Shown: positions 25,708 to 34,560 of the stretch, in pieces | Layout of the letters: each line of letters starts with the position of its first letter | Position numbering within the stretch: position 1 is the first letter of the stretch | From: Streptomyces atriruber | GTDB lineage: Bacteria; Actinomycetota; Actinomycetes; Streptomycetales; Streptomycetaceae | DNA length: 36,438 bases | Direction: 5' to 3' | NCBI RefSeq assembly: GCF_001418325.1 | Contig: NZ_LIPN01000102.1 | Coordinates: 1 to 36,438 of the forward strand | Notes under the pieces: model-generated | Seen by the model: the letters and a program-made list of their open reading frames with translations, nothing else | Told to the model about the DNA's origin: nothing | Database searches by the model: none | Position numbers and translations under genes: made by a program

Positions 25708-26505
25708 TCAACTTCCGGACGATGCGGGCGCGGTGGGGACACTCACGTCGAAGTGCCGTGCCTTGGGTGCCGCTTTCATGAGCGCGGTGAGGGTAGTGGC
25801 CTTGGACCGCCCCTTCTCGCCACTGCCCCAGTCGACGGTGCGCCCGCCCCTCAACTCCAGCGAGATGGAGTCGTACGAACGGACCTTGACGTTCCGGGTA
25901 TCGCGGGCGACCGCTTCGGGCAGGTCACCGGCGACCCGGACCGCCTCGCGCAGCAGGCGGTCGGTGCCGAAACGGCGCAGACTCGCCGCCGCGCTCTCAC
26001 GGTCCACGCGCATTTCGAGCTTCGGGACTCCCCGGGGCGCGCGTCCGACCGTGGCGAATCGCACTCCCTCGGCGTCCACTTCGACGAACTTTCCGCCCTT
26101 TTCGATGAGCAGAACCGGCTTGCGTTCCGTCACTTTGAGTCCGATTGCGTGCGGCCAGGAGCGGACGACATCAACCGAGTCAATTCGGGGCAATTTCGAG
26201 CGCAGCCGGTCTTCGAGCGCATCCGTATCGACCGAAATCAGTGGTGCCCCGACGGGAGCGTCGGCCGCCTCACGGACCTCTTCGGGCGTCAGGACGCGGG
26301 TTCCCGACGTCTTCACGCGCTCCAGACGGAGCCACTGCGAGCCGTAGAGCGCCCAGACCGCCCCGGCGCCGAGCAGTACGACGAGCACCAGAACGATGAT
26401 CAGAGTGCGCGAACGCGGCAGCCTGGGGCGGCGCAGGCGCATGCGCTGCGGGCGGGGCGGGCCGGACTTCCTCTGCTGCCGTTCGGCGGTGGTCGGTCCG
26501 GCCAC
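25708..26505 (-). CDS. ftsQ: Cell division protein FtsQ/DivIB
   Basis: The 265-residue bitopic protein connects early and late division proteins. It has a basic cytoplasmic tail (1-33), one membrane helix (about 34-54) and a POTRA domain (about 58-130: LERVKTSGTRVLTPEEVREA, LPRIDSVDVVRSWP, LKVTERKPV). The FtsQ beta domain follows. The start is GTG 26505, after AAGGCAGGGGACC and 14 bp after the murG stop. In-frame upstream sequence overlaps murG and lacks a ribosome site. The usual murC between murG and ftsQ is absent. Confidence 0.95.
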   Translation of the reverse strand: MAGPTTAERQQRKSGPPRPQRMRLRRPRLPRSRTLIIVLVLVVLLGAGAVWALYGSQWLRLERVKTSGTRVLTPEEVREAADAPVGAPLISVDTDALEDRLRSKLPRIDSVDVVRSWPHAIGLKVTERKPVLLIEKGGKFVEVDAEGVRFATVGRAPRGVPKLEMRVDRESAAASLRRFGTDRLLREAVRVAGDLPEAVARDTRNVKVRSYDSISLELRGGRTVDWGSGEKGRSKATTLTALMKAAPKARHFDVSVPTAPASSGS

Positions 26506-26519
26506 GGTCCCCTGCCTTC

Positions 26520-27614
26520 TCACGCGTTGCGGCGTGACGCAATCGCCTCGTACACCATGCCGACGAGCAGCTCGTCGGCGTCCCTGCGGCCGAACTCCGA
26601 GGCCGCGCGGGACATCTCGTACAGCCGGTGCGGGTCGGCGAGCACGGGCAGGACGTTGCCCTGGACCCATTCGGGCGTCAGTTCCGCGTCGTCGACCAGC
26701 AGTCCGCCGCCCGCCTTGACCACCGGCTGGGCGTTGAGCCGCTGTTCGCCGTTGCCGATCGGCAGCGGGACGTACGCGGCGGGGAGCCCGACGGCGGAGA
26801 GTTCGGCCACGGTCATCGCGCCCGCGCGGCAGAGCATCATGTCGGCAGCGGCGTACGCGAGGTCCATCCGGTCCACGTACGGTACCGGGATGTAAGGGGG
26901 CATCCCCGGCATCTGCTGCACCTGCGGCAATTCGTTCTTCGGGCCGACCGCGTGCAGGATCTGGATTCCCGCGCGCTGCAGCACCGGAGCGACCTGCTGG
27001 ACGACCTCGTTGAGCCGCCGGGCGCCCTGCGAGCCGCCGGAGACGAGCAGCGTCGGCAGGTTGGGGTCGAGGCCGAAGGCGGCACGCGCCTCCGGACGGA
27101 CCCGGGCCCGGTCCAGCGTGGCGATGGTGTGCCGCAACGGGATGCCGATGTACCGGGAGTTGCGCAGCTTGCTGTCGGGGGTGGCGACGGCCACCCCGTG
27201 GGCGTACCGCGAACCGATCTTGTTGGCGAGGCCGGGGCGCGCGTTGGCCTCGTGCACGACGATCGGCGTCCCGGTCCGCTTGGCCGCGAGGTAGCCGGGC
27301 AGGGCCACGTAGCCGCCGAAGCCGACGACGCAGTCCGCCTTGGTGCGCTCCAGGATCTGCTCGGCCGCCTTGATGGTGCCGCGCAGCCGCCCCGGGACGG
27401 TGATCAGTTCAGGGGTGGGCTTGCGCGGCAGCGGGACGGCCGGGATCAGCGCGAGTTCGTAGCCCCGCTCGGGTACGAGCCGGGTCTCGAGTCCACGCTC
27501 CGTGCCCAGGGCCGTGATGCCCACGGTCGGGTCCTGCCTCCGCAGGGCGTCCGCGAGGGCGAGCGCGGGCTCGATGTGGCCGGCGGTCCCCCCACCGGCG
27601 AGTACGACATGCAC
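26520..27614 (-). CDS. murG: UDP-GlcNAc:lipid I N-acetylglucosaminyltransferase
   Basis: The 364-residue GT-B enzyme converts lipid I to lipid II at the inner membrane face. It shows the N-terminal GGGTAGH loop (7-13), GFGGYVALP, VVHEANARPGLAN, the central SGGSQGARRLN and the UDP-GlcNAc site CRAGAMTVAELSAVGLP. The start is GTG 27614, six bases after the ftsW stop, with GGAGAG and GGTGA overlapping the end of ftsW, so the genes are tightly linked. Assignment secure. Confidence 0.97.
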   Translation of the reverse strand: MHVVLAGGGTAGHIEPALALADALRRQDPTVGITALGTERGLETRLVPERGYELALIPAVPLPRKPTPELITVPGRLRGTIKAAEQILERTKADCVVGFGGYVALPGYLAAKRTGTPIVVHEANARPGLANKIGSRYAHGVAVATPDSKLRNSRYIGIPLRHTIATLDRARVRPEARAAFGLDPNLPTLLVSGGSQGARRLNEVVQQVAPVLQRAGIQILHAVGPKNELPQVQQMPGMPPYIPVPYVDRMDLAYAAADMMLCRAGAMTVAELSAVGLPAAYVPLPIGNGEQRLNAQPVVKAGGGLLVDDAELTPEWVQGNVLPVLADPHRLYEMSRAASEFGRRDADELLVGMVYEAIASRRNA

Positions 27615-27620
27615 CGAAAT

Positions 27621-28931
27621 TCACCGCTCTCCGGACGAACGCGCCTTGACGCGCCGTCGCATCGTGTTCCATCTCACCCGAGGTTGCCGCATGGCCAGGG
27701 CCGCCTTCGCCGCCGGGTCCGATCGCGCGAAGGCGATGAGGAGTCCGATGGCGAACATGGTCGGCAGCAGGGCCGAACCCCCGTAGGAGAACAGCGGGAG
27801 CGGGACACCGGCGATCGGCAGCAGACCGAGCACCGCACCGACGTTGACCACGGCCTGCGCCGTGATCCAGGTGGTCACACCTCCCGCGGCATACCTCACG
27901 AAGGGGTCCTCCGTGCGTCCGGCCACGCGGATACCCGCATAGCCTAGAGCCGCGAACAGAGCGAGCACCGACAGTGTCCCTGCCAGGCCGAGTTCCTCCC
28001 CGGTGATGGCGAAGATGAAGTCGGTGTGCGGTTCAGGCAGTTGACCCCATTTTTCCACACTCGCGCCGAGTCCGGAACCGAAGAATCCGCCGGAGGCCAG
28101 GGCATAGATCCCGTGCACGGCCTGCCAGCACTGGTCTCCGGGCCCCGGATCCGTGGCGCCGATGCAGCCGAGCCTGGCCATGCGGTTGGGGCTGGTCTTG
28201 ATGAGAATCACACCGAGCAGCGCCGCGACGCTGAGCACCCCCGCGAAGAGCCGGGTGGGCGCTCCGGCCAGCCAGAGCAGTCCGAAGAGGATCGCGGTGA
28301 GGATGATCGCCGTGCCCATGTCGCCGCCGAGCATGATGAGTCCGAGCAGCATGAAGGCGACGGGGACGAGCGGCACCAGCATGTGTTTCCACTGGGTCAG
28401 GAGCCGCTTGTCGTGCTTGCGCGCGAGCAGGTCGGCGCCCCACAGGACCAGGGCGAGCTTGCCGAACTCACTGGGCTGGAGCTGGAACGGGCCGCCCAGG
28501 TAGATCCAGTTCTGGTTGCCGTTGACGCTGCGCCCTATCCCCGGGATCTGCACGAGGGCCATCAGGAAGACGGTCACCGCGAGGATCGGGTAGGCGAGCG
28601 CCCGGTGCAGTTTGATCGGCATCCGCATGGCGACCAGGAGCAGGATCGTGCCGAGCACGGCCGCCACGAACTGCTTGCGGAAGAAGTAGGAGGCGGGCAG
28701 GTTCAGCTGCAGCGCCTGGATCATCGAGGCCGAGTAGACCATCACCAGGCCGAGCACGGTGATCAGCAGGCTGCTGCCGAAGATGAGGTAGTACGCGGTG
28801 AGCGGCCTGTCCCAGGCCTTGCGTGCCCTGTTGTAGAGCCGCCTGGGCCCGCTCTCGCCCGGAGGGTGGGAGGCACCTCTGGCGCGTACCGGAGCCGGTC
28901 GTTTTGCGACCCGCACGGAAGACCTGGCCAC
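27621..28931 (-). CDS. ftsW: SEDS peptidoglycan glycosyltransferase FtsW
   Basis: The 436-residue SEDS polymerase makes septal glycan with its partner FtsI. A basic tail of about 45 residues precedes about ten membrane helices. The conserved PEPHTDFIFAITGEELG includes D304, the position matching the SEDS catalytic aspartate; GPFQLQPSEFGKLAL and GVPLPLFSYGGSAL are also family signatures. The start is GTG 28931 with GGGAGGGG three bases upstream. In-frame sequence further upstream runs into murD without a ribosome site. It lies 49 bp after murD. Confidence 0.95.
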   Translation of the reverse strand: MARSSVRVAKRPAPVRARGASHPPGESGPRRLYNRARKAWDRPLTAYYLIFGSSLLITVLGLVMVYSASMIQALQLNLPASYFFRKQFVAAVLGTILLLVAMRMPIKLHRALAYPILAVTVFLMALVQIPGIGRSVNGNQNWIYLGGPFQLQPSEFGKLALVLWGADLLARKHDKRLLTQWKHMLVPLVPVAFMLLGLIMLGGDMGTAIILTAILFGLLWLAGAPTRLFAGVLSVAALLGVILIKTSPNRMARLGCIGATDPGPGDQCWQAVHGIYALASGGFFGSGLGASVEKWGQLPEPHTDFIFAITGEELGLAGTLSVLALFAALGYAGIRVAGRTEDPFVRYAAGGVTTWITAQAVVNVGAVLGLLPIAGVPLPLFSYGGSALLPTMFAIGLLIAFARSDPAAKAALAMRQPRVRWNTMRRRVKARSSGER

Positions 28932-28980
28932 GTTCCCCTCCCAAGGGTGTGCCCGGCGCCCCGCCGGACGGAAAGCCCGG

Positions 28981-30405
28981 TCAGGCGCTCGTGGAGCCGA
29001 GCTCGCGGACGGCGTCCGCGAACGCTTCACCACGCTTGTTGTAGTTGGTGAACATGTCCATCGACGCACAGGCCGGAGCCATCAGCACGGTGTCCCCCGG
29101 CTGCGCCAGCTCCGCCGCCCGCCGTACCGCCTCGGACATCGCCCCAGTGTCGGTCCGGTCGAGGTCGACGACCGGGACCTCGGGCGCGTGTCGCGCAAGG
29201 GCTTCACGGATCAGTTCACGGTCGGCGCCGATGAGGACGGCGCCGCGCAGCCGCTTCGCCGCGTTCCCGACGAGCCCGTCGAAGGTGGCGCCCTTGGCGA
29301 GCCCGCCCGCGATCCAGACGATCGACTCGTACGCCGCCAACGACGCCTCTGCGGCGTGGGTGTTGGTGGCCTTGGAGTCGTCGACGTACGCGACGCCCTC
29401 GACGTCGGCGACGTGCTCGATGCGGTGGGCGTCCGGGCGGAAGGCCCGCAGGCCGTCGCGGACGGCCGTCGCCTGCACGCCGAAGGCGCGGGCGAGGGCG
29501 GCCGCGGCCAGCGCGTTGGCGATGTTGTGCGGCGCGGGCGGCTGGACATCGGAGATCTCCGCGAGCTCCTGGGCCTGCTTCTGGCGGTCCGGCACGAAGG
29601 CACGGTCGACCAGGATGCCGTCCACGACGCCCAGTTGCGAGGGCGCGGGCGCATTCAGCGTGAAACCGATGGCGCGGCAGCCCTCTTCGACGTCGGCCTC
29701 GCGGACCAGGTCCTCGGTCGCCTTGTCGGAGACGTTGTAGACGCAGGCGACCTGGTTGCCCTCGTAGATGCGGCCCTTGTCGGCGGCGTACGCCTCCATG
29801 GAGCCGTGCCAGTCGAGGTGGTCCGGCGCGAGGTTCAGGACGGCCGCGGAGTGGGCGCGCAGCGAGGGCGCCCAGTGCAGCTGGTACGAGGAGAGCTCGA
29901 CGGCGAGCACGTCGTACGCGTCGTCGCCCTCCAGGATCACGTCCACGATCGGGGTGCCGATGTTGCCCACGGCCGCCGTGCGCAGACCGCCCGCCGTCAG
30001 GATCGAGGCGAGCATCTGGGTGGTCGTGGTCTTGCCGTTGGTGCCCGTGATGGCGAGCCAGGGTGCCGCGCCGGGGCCGCGCAGGCGCCAGGCGATCTCG
30101 ACGTCTCCGACGACGTCCACGCCCGCGTCCGCGGCCGCCGCGAAGAGCGGCGACGAGGGCTTCCAGCCGGGCGAGGTGACCACCAGGTCGGTGCCCCGGG
30201 GAAGCGTCTGCGCGTCCCCCAGCCGTACGGAGATGCCCTCGCCCTTCAGCGCGGCGGCACGCTCCTCGTGCGCCTCCGAAGAACCGCCGTCCACGACGGT
30301 CACCGTCGCGCCGAGGCCGGCCAGGGCGCGAGCGGCGCTGATGCCGCTCACGCCGAGACCGGCGACGGTGATGCTCTTGCCCTGCCACTCGGACACAGTG
30401 GTCAC
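28981..30405 (-). CDS. murD: UDP-MurNAc-L-alanine:D-glutamate ligase
   Basis: The 474-residue cytosolic Mur ligase adds D-Glu to UDP-MurNAc-L-Ala. It shows the N-terminal Rossmann [13 protein letters not shown], the ATP loop GTNGKTTT (121-128), the central [12 protein letters not shown] and the C-terminal [14 protein letters not shown]. The GTG at 30405 overlaps the mraY stop in GTGA (30402-30405), suggesting translational coupling. A GTG at 30396 (VSEWQGKS) is an alternative start, and neither has a strong Shine-Dalgarno. Confidence 0.96.
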   Translation of the reverse strand: MTTVSEWQGKSITVAGLGVSGISAARALAGLGATVTVVDGGSSEAHEERAAALKGEGISVRLGDAQTLPRGTDLVVTSPGWKPSSPLFAAAADAGVDVVGDVEIAWRLRGPGAAPWLAITGTNGKTTTTQMLASILTAGGLRTAAVGNIGTPIVDVILEGDDAYDVLAVELSSYQLHWAPSLRAHSAAVLNLAPDHLDWHGSMEAYAADKGRIYEGNQVACVYNVSDKATEDLVREADVEEGCRAIGFTLNAPAPSQLGVVDGILVDRAFVPDRQKQAQELAEISDVQPPAPHNIANALAAAALARAFGVQATAVRDGLRAFRPDAHRIEHVADVEGVAYVDDSKATNTHAAEASLAAYESIVWIAGGLAKGATFDGLVGNAAKRLRGAVLIGADRELIREALARHAPEVPVVDLDRTDTGAMSEAVRRAAELAQPGDTVLMAPACASMDMFTNYNKRGEAFADAVRELGSTSA

Positions 30406-31472
30406 TTTTCGGCTGCCCATCCCGCGTAGAAGAGACCGAGACCGACGATCACGCACATGCCCTGGATGATCCAGAAGCGGACCACCACAAGGACTTCGGA
30501 CCACCCCTTGAGTTCGAAGTGGTGCTGCAGTGGCGCCATCCGGAAGACGCGCTTCCCGGTCAGCTTGAACGAGCCGACCTGGATGACGACCGACATGGTG
30601 ATCATCACGAAGAGGCCGCCGAGCAGCGCGAGGAGCAGCTCCGTGCGGGAGCAGATCGCGAGGCCGGCGAGCGCGCCGCCGAGGGCGAGCGAGCCGGTGT
30701 CGCCCATGAAGATCTTGGCGGGCGAGGTGTTCCACCACAGGAAGCCGAAGCAGGCGCCCATGAGCGCGGAGGCGACCACCGCGAGGTCGAGCGGGTCTCT
30801 CACCTCGAAACACGCCTGGGGGTTGGTCAGCGTGACCGCGTTGGCGCAGGACTCCTGGTACTGCCAGACACCGATGAAGGTGTAGGCGCCGAAGACCATC
30901 ACGGAGGCACCGGTGGCGAGGCCGTCCAGACCGTCGGTGAGGTTCACGCCGTTCGACATCGCGAGGATCATGAACAGCGCCCAGACCACGAACAGGACCG
31001 GGCCGATCGACCAGCCGAAGTCCGTGACGAACGACAGCTTGGTGGAGGCCGGGGTCTGGTTGCGGTTGTCCGGCCAGTTGAGCGCGAGCACGGCGAAGCC
31101 GATGCCGACGATCAGCTGACCGGCCATCTTCGCCTTGGCGCGCAGACCGAGCGAACGCTGCTTGACGATCTTGATGTAGTCGTCGAGGAATCCGACGAGA
31201 CCCATGCCCGCCATCAGGAAGAGCACCAGGAGGCCGGAGAGCGTCGTCTCCGTGCCGGTGATGACCTTCGTGAGGAAGTAGGCGATGAGCGTCGCCAGGA
31301 TGAAGGCGATGCCACCCATGGTCGGCGTACCGCGCTTGCTGTGGTGCTCGCGCGGGCCGTCGTCCCGGATGAACTGGCCGTAGCCCTTGCGGGCCAGGAG
31401 CTTGATCAGCAGCGGGGTACCGACCAGGGTCAGGAAGAGCCCGATCACACCCGCGAAGAGGATCTGCCTCAT
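30402..31472 (-). CDS. mraY: Phospho-MurNAc-pentapeptide translocase
   Basis: The 356-residue integral membrane enzyme transfers phospho-MurNAc-pentapeptide to undecaprenyl phosphate, giving lipid I. About ten helices are seen. Catalytic motifs are GFLDDYIK (D97, D98), [10 protein letters not shown] (177-186) and FMGDTGSLA (D258). The loop with [20 protein letters not shown] holds two cysteines 11 residues apart and looks like the actinobacterial insertion. The ATG at 31472 overlaps the murF stop in ATGA. Assignment secure. Confidence 0.97.
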   Translation of the reverse strand: MRQILFAGVIGLFLTLVGTPLLIKLLARKGYGQFIRDDGPREHHSKRGTPTMGGIAFILATLIAYFLTKVITGTETTLSGLLVLFLMAGMGLVGFLDDYIKIVKQRSLGLRAKAKMAGQLIVGIGFAVLALNWPDNRNQTPASTKLSFVTDFGWSIGPVLFVVWALFMILAMSNGVNLTDGLDGLATGASVMVFGAYTFIGVWQYQESCANAVTLTNPQACFEVRDPLDLAVVASALMGACFGFLWWNTSPAKIFMGDTGSLALGGALAGLAICSRTELLLALLGGLFVMITMSVVIQVGSFKLTGKRVFRMAPLQHHFELKGWSEVLVVVRFWIIQGMCVIVGLGLFYAGWAAEK

Positions 31473-32884
31473 CGGCCGGAGACCTGCCCCTCAGAAGACA
31501 CCGCGGCGTCGTCGAGCAGCGCCGTGGCGACCCGCTCGAGACCGACCGATCTGGACGCCTTCACCAGCACGACGTCTCCCGCGCGCAGCTCGCTGCGCAG
31601 CAGGTCGATCGCCGCCTGTGCGTCGGACACGTGCACCGACTCCTCACCCCACGAACCCTCGTTGTATGCGCCCAGTTGGAGCCAGGACGCTTCCCTGCCC
31701 CCGACTGCCACGAGCTTGCTCACGTTGAGCCGGACGGCAAGGCGTCCGACCGCGTCGTGCTCGGCGAGCCCCTCGTCCCCGAGCTCGGCCATGTGACCGA
31801 GCACCGCCCACGTACGACGCCCCTTGCCCATGGCCACGAGCGCGCGCAGGGCGGCTCGCATGGACTCGGGGTTCGCGTTGTAGGCGTCGTTGACGACCGT
31901 CACGCCGTCCGGGCGCTCGGTGACCTCCATCCGCCAGCGGGACAGCGTGCCCGCCTCGGAGAGCGCGAGGGCGATCTCGTCCACGGACATGCCCAGCTCA
32001 TGGGCGACGGCGGCCGCGGCAAGCGCGTTCGACACGTGGTGCTCACCGTACAGCCGCAAGGTCACGTCGCTGCACCCGGAGGGTGTGTGCAGCGTAAAAG
32101 CGGGCTGTCCGTTCTCTGTGAGACGGACATTTTCCGCACGTACGTCGGCGTCGTCGGACTCTCCGAAGAGGAGGACGCGCGCCTTCGTGCGGGAAGCCAT
32201 CGCACGGACGAGGGGGTCGTCGGCGTTGAGGACGGCGGCCCCGTCCGCGGGCAGCGACTCCACCAGCTCACCCTTCGCGACCGCGATCTGCTCGCGTCCG
32301 CCGAACTCGCCGATGTGGGCGGTGCCGACGTTCAGGACGAGGCCGATCTTCGGCGGGGTGAGTCCGGTGAGGTACTGGATATGGCCGATTCCGCGCGCTC
32401 CCATCTCCAGGATGAGGAAGCGCGTCTCGTCGGTGGCGCTGAGCGCGGTCAGCGGCAGGCCGATCTCGTTGTTGAACGAGCCGGGCGTGAAGACCGTGGG
32501 CGCCTTGCGCTGGAGCACCTGCGCGAGCAGGTCCTTGGAGCTGGTCTTGCCGACCGAGCCCGTCAGCGCCACCGTGACGGCGCCGAGCCGCTCCACGACG
32601 TGGCGCGCGAGGGCGCCGAGGGCCGCCTGCACGTCGTCGACGACGATGGCGGGCACGCCGACGGGCCGCGACGCGAGCACGGCGACCGCGCCCGCGGCGA
32701 CCACGTCGGCCGCGTAGTCGTGGCCGTCGACGCGCTCGCCGACGAAGGCGACGAAGAGGCTGCCGGGCTCCACCTCACGGGAGTCCCGGACGACGGATCC
32801 GGTGACCGATACGGCCGGATCCGGTATGTCGTACGTCTGCCCGCCGACGACGGTGGCGATCTCGGCGAGGGAGAGGGCGATCAC
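31469..32884 (-). CDS. murF: UDP-MurNAc-tripeptide:D-Ala-D-Ala ligase
   Basis: The 471-residue Mur ligase completes the cytoplasmic pentapeptide precursor. It shows an N-terminal domain ([19 protein letters not shown]), the ATP loop [11 protein letters not shown] (108-118), [20 protein letters not shown] and the C-terminal [17 protein letters not shown] typical of MurF. The start is GTG 32884, four bases after the murE stop, with an AGGGATGA stretch at the murE end as ribosome site. The end overlaps mraY by four bases. Confidence 0.97.
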   Translation of the reverse strand: MIALSLAEIATVVGGQTYDIPDPAVSVTGSVVRDSREVEPGSLFVAFVGERVDGHDYAADVVAAGAVAVLASRPVGVPAIVVDDVQAALGALARHVVERLGAVTVALTGSVGKTSSKDLLAQVLQRKAPTVFTPGSFNNEIGLPLTALSATDETRFLILEMGARGIGHIQYLTGLTPPKIGLVLNVGTAHIGEFGGREQIAVAKGELVESLPADGAAVLNADDPLVRAMASRTKARVLLFGESDDADVRAENVRLTENGQPAFTLHTPSGCSDVTLRLYGEHHVSNALAAAAVAHELGMSVDEIALALSEAGTLSRWRMEVTERPDGVTVVNDAYNANPESMRAALRALVAMGKGRRTWAVLGHMAELGDEGLAEHDAVGRLAVRLNVSKLVAVGGREASWLQLGAYNEGSWGEESVHVSDAQAAIDLLRSELRAGDVVLVKASRSVGLERVATALLDDAAVSSEGQVSGR

Positions 32885-32888
32885 AACT

Positions 32889-34541
32889 TCATCCCTGGGT
32901 TTGCTGGATAGCTTCGCGAAGCACCTGGCGGTCGTCGAAGGGACGCACCACCCCGGCGATGTCCTGTCCCTGCTCGTGGCCCTTGCCCGCGACCAGGACG
33001 GTGTCGCCCGGCCGGGCGCGGACGACGGCGGCGCGGATGGCGGCGGCCCGGTCCTCGAAGACGGCGACGTCGCCGCGCTCGTGGGCCGGCACGTCGGCGG
33101 CGCCGGCGAGCATCGTGGCGAGGATCGCGAGGGGGTCCTCGCCACGGGGGTTGTCGGAAGTCAGTACGGCGGTGTCGGCGAGGCGGGCCGCGGCCGCGCC
33201 CATCGGCATCCGCTTGGTCTTGTCCCGGTCGCCGCCGCAGCCGAGCACGATGTGCAGCTTGCCCTCGGTGACCTTGCGCAGGGCGCGCAGGACCGATTCG
33301 ACGGCGTCCGTCTTGTGGGCGTAGTCGACGACGGCGAGGTAGGGCTGGCCCGCGTCGATGCGCTCCAGGCGGCCCGGCACGCCGGGCACCGCGCCGACGC
33401 CGTCGGCGGCCAGCTGCGGGTCGATGCCCGCGACGGCCAGCGAGACGATCGCGGCGAGGGTGTTGGCGACGTTGAACGGGCCCGCGAGCGGCGACTTGGC
33501 TGTGATCCGCTCGCCCTTGGGGCCGACCGCGACGAAGGTCGAGTCGAGCGGGCCGACCTCGACGTCCTCGGCGCGCCAGTCGGCGTCGGGGTGGCCCTCG
33601 GCGGAGAAGGTGGTGACGGGCACCTCCGACTCGGTGATGAGCCGGCGCCCGTACTCGTCGTCGAAGTTGACCACGCCGAGGCGCGAACGGTGCTTGGTGA
33701 ACAACTGCGCCTTGGCCTGGAAGTAGTCCTCCATGCCGGAGTGGAACTCCATGTGCTCCGGGCTGAGGTTGTTGAAGACGGCGACGTCGAAGACGCAGCC
33801 GTCCACCCGCCCGAGCACCAGCGCGTGGCTGGAGACCTCCATGGCGACCGCGTCGACGCCGCGCTCGCGCATCACCGCGAACAGCGCCTGCAGATCGGTG
33901 GCTTCGGGGGTCGTCCGCTCCGACTTGATGCGCTCGTCGCCGATGCGCATCTCGACCGTACCGATCAGGCCGGTCGAGCGGACGCCCTTGAGGCCGCCCT
34001 CGATGAGGTACGCGGTCGTGGTCTTCCCGGACGTGCCGGTGATGCCGATCTGCAGCAGGTCGCGGCCGGGATGGCCGTAGACCGTCGCCGCCAGCTCGCC
34101 CATGCTGCCGCGCGGGTCGTCGACGACCAGGACCGGCAGACCGGTGGCGGCGGCGCGCTCGGCGCCCGTCGGGTCGGTGAGCACCGCGGCGGCACCGAGG
34201 TCGGCGGCCTGCGCGACGAAGTCGGCGCCGTGCATGCGGGCACCGGGCAACGCGGCGTAGATGTCGCCCGGGCGCACGGCCCGCGAGTCGTGCGTGATGC
34301 CCGTGATCTGCGCACTGCCCGGGGCGGCGACGCCCAGCTGGCCTGCGAGCTCGGTCAACGAGGTCGGGGAGACCCGGTCCGGCCGCGGCGGTCCCGGATA
34401 TGTCACGGGAACGCCCTTCTGGGTGGTTTGGGACTGATCAGCGTGTGGCACGGCGGTGAGCGTACCGGGCGTACCCCTCTCGGAGCGAAGTGAGGGGCGT
34501 GCCGGGCGGCGGTTCCCCGGGTCGGGGGTGATCGTTGTCAC
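32889..34541 (-). CDS. murE: UDP-MurNAc-dipeptide:diaminopimelate ligase
   Basis: The 550-residue Mur ligase adds the third stem residue. It shows ITHDSRAVRPGDIYAALPG (82-100), the ATP loop GTSGKTTT (169-176), EVSSHAL and the diaminopimelate-binding DNPR motif (463-466, SDNPRGEDP). Streptomycetes use LL-diaminopimelate; the sequence alone does not separate this from meso. The GTG at 34541 has AGGAA eight bases upstream and gives an N-terminus of about 45 extra residues. A GTG at 34406 (residue 46, MTYPGPPRPD) with AGAAGGG about seven bases upstream is a reasonable alternative giving a more usual length. It lies 19 bp after ftsI. Confidence 0.95.
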   Translation of the reverse strand: MTTITPDPGNRRPARPSLRSERGTPGTLTAVPHADQSQTTQKGVPVTYPGPPRPDRVSPTSLTELAGQLGVAAPGSAQITGITHDSRAVRPGDIYAALPGARMHGADFVAQAADLGAAAVLTDPTGAERAAATGLPVLVVDDPRGSMGELAATVYGHPGRDLLQIGITGTSGKTTTAYLIEGGLKGVRSTGLIGTVEMRIGDERIKSERTTPEATDLQALFAVMRERGVDAVAMEVSSHALVLGRVDGCVFDVAVFNNLSPEHMEFHSGMEDYFQAKAQLFTKHRSRLGVVNFDDEYGRRLITESEVPVTTFSAEGHPDADWRAEDVEVGPLDSTFVAVGPKGERITAKSPLAGPFNVANTLAAIVSLAVAGIDPQLAADGVGAVPGVPGRLERIDAGQPYLAVVDYAHKTDAVESVLRALRKVTEGKLHIVLGCGGDRDKTKRMPMGAAAARLADTAVLTSDNPRGEDPLAILATMLAGAADVPAHERGDVAVFEDRAAAIRAAVVRARPGDTVLVAGKGHEQGQDIAGVVRPFDDRQVLREAIQQTQG

Positions 34542-34560
34542 GGGTCGTTCCTGGTCGGTC

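Noticed and set aside
27621..29069. FtsW beginning at 29069
   Set aside because: The extra residues overlap murD and are a frame shadow; the strong ribosome site is before 28931.
30406..30813. In-frame extension of MurD upstream of 30405
   Set aside because: The extension translates mraY in another frame, has no ribosome site, and the Rossmann domain begins right after the chosen start.
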